Of a stretch of DNA of 64,000 bases, positions 63,769-64,000 are shown piece by piece. Numbering within the stretch: position 1 is the first letter of the stretch; each line of letters opens with the position of its first letter. Position numbers and translations under genes: made by a program. The DNA comes from Comamonas testosteroni (GTDB taxonomy: Bacteria > Pseudomonadota > Gammaproteobacteria > Burkholderiales > Burkholderiaceae_C). The stretch lies in the NCBI RefSeq assembly GCF_014076415.1, contig NZ_CP043568.1, positions 3,782,001 to 3,846,000 of the forward strand, read 5' to 3'. Below the pieces are notes generated by a model. That model had not been told where the DNA came from. It did not search any database and saw nothing but the letters and a program-made list of their open reading frames with translations.

Positions 63769-64000
63769 ATGGAAGCCGGCGGCACCTCGCTAACGGATTC
63801 ACCACTCCAAGAATTGGAGCCAATCAATTCTTGCGGAGAACTGTGAATGCGCAAACCAACCCTTGGCAGAACATATCCATCGCGTCCGCCATCTCCAGCA
63901 GCCGCACGCGGCGCATCTCGGGCAGCGTTGGGTCCTGGCCACGGGTGCGCATGATCGTGCTCCTGTCGTTGAGGACCCGGCTAGGCTGGCGGGGTTGCCT
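63769..64000. other. pSC101-like sequence after tetA(C), no gene
   Basis: The sequence after the tetA stop agrees with the pSC101/pBR322 region downstream of tet as I remember it, up to the window edge. No gene is supported here. Confidence 0.75.

Larger units (their letters stand above)
46050..64000. mobile_element. tRNA-Thr genomic island (composite, right end outside window)
   Basis: From the tRNA 3' end the sequence changes to an integrase, an AT-rich gene block, an IS5-family element, a class 1 integron, IS26 and tet(C). The left boundary is inferred from the tRNA/integrase pair. The matching attR repeat was not found in the window, so the length is unknown, and the integron may have entered later as a separate event. 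Confidence 0.75.

Noticed and set aside
62486..64000. Contamination by a pBR322-type cloning vector
   Set aside because: Complete tetR(C) and IS26 flanking the module are not part of pBR322.
1..64000. CRISPR array
   Set aside because: No regularly spaced direct repeats were seen; the only close repeats are IS6100, IRt and intergenic palindromes.

Overview
The window looks like a chromosomal segment of a betaproteobacterium of the family Comamonadaceae, most likely Comamonas. The reasons are GC-rich genes, a liv-type branched-chain amino acid/amide ABC transporter with tandem binding proteins, a MetC/DmdC/FadA/FadB-type catabolic gene set, and two kinds of palindromic intergenic repeat of a sort I associate with this family. 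Genus is inferred from gene style, not from a marker gene.

Region 1 (1-46.0 kb) is core chromosome. It holds the end of a cystathionine beta-lyase gene, a BON lipoprotein, an MFS transporter and a patatin lipoprotein. Next is a reverse-strand fatty-acid/thio-acid degradation run (acyl-CoA dehydrogenase, thioesterase, thiolase, FadB-like fusion), followed by the reverse-strand livHMGF operon with two duplicated substrate-binding proteins. A DUF4123-like orphan and an acyl-CoA ligase follow. Then come selO-msrB-yciB-bolA-ppiC, an ECF sigma/anti-sigma pair, and a thiamine cluster (TPP riboswitch + HMP transporter; thiD; TPP riboswitch + thiO-thiS-thiG-thiE). The region ends with a Crp/Fnr regulator, a split ACAD10/11-like kinase/dehydrogenase pair, a chemoreceptor, prfB with its programmed frameshift, pepN and fbp.

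Region 2 (46.0-64.0 kb) is an island inserted at a tRNA-Thr(CGT) gene, with a tyrosine integrase directly downstream. Behind the integrase is an AT-rich four-gene block. It reads as an ABC-three-component (ABC-3C) type conflict/defence locus: a tiny membrane peptide with a GDIIGGD motif, a protein with a GDIVAGN motif and an ABC-3C-like C-terminal domain, a middle component, and an SMC/Rad50-like ATPase. An IS5-family element cuts the ATPase off after about 317 codons, so the system is probably dead here.

The IS is followed by an isolated HAD-like gene and then the end of an In4-like class 1 integron: a 152-bp IRt end, a 321-bp IS6100 fragment, a complete IS6100, an inverted 123-bp IRt end and the 3'-conserved segment with orf5, sul1 and qacEdelta1. 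On the reverse strand the cassette order from attI1 is dfrA16, blaCARB-2, aadA2, cmlA1. The array is read from a weak PcW promoter inside intI1. IS26 truncates intI1 and removes the end of its catalytic domain, so the array is probably frozen in place. Beyond IS26 is a complete tetR(C)-tetA(C) module almost identical to that of pSC101/pBR322, which runs to the window edge.

The predicted resistance phenotype is trimethoprim, carbenicillin/ampicillin, streptomycin/spectinomycin, chloramphenicol, sulfonamide and tetracycline. All identifications come from reading the sequence against remembered families; no database search was run.
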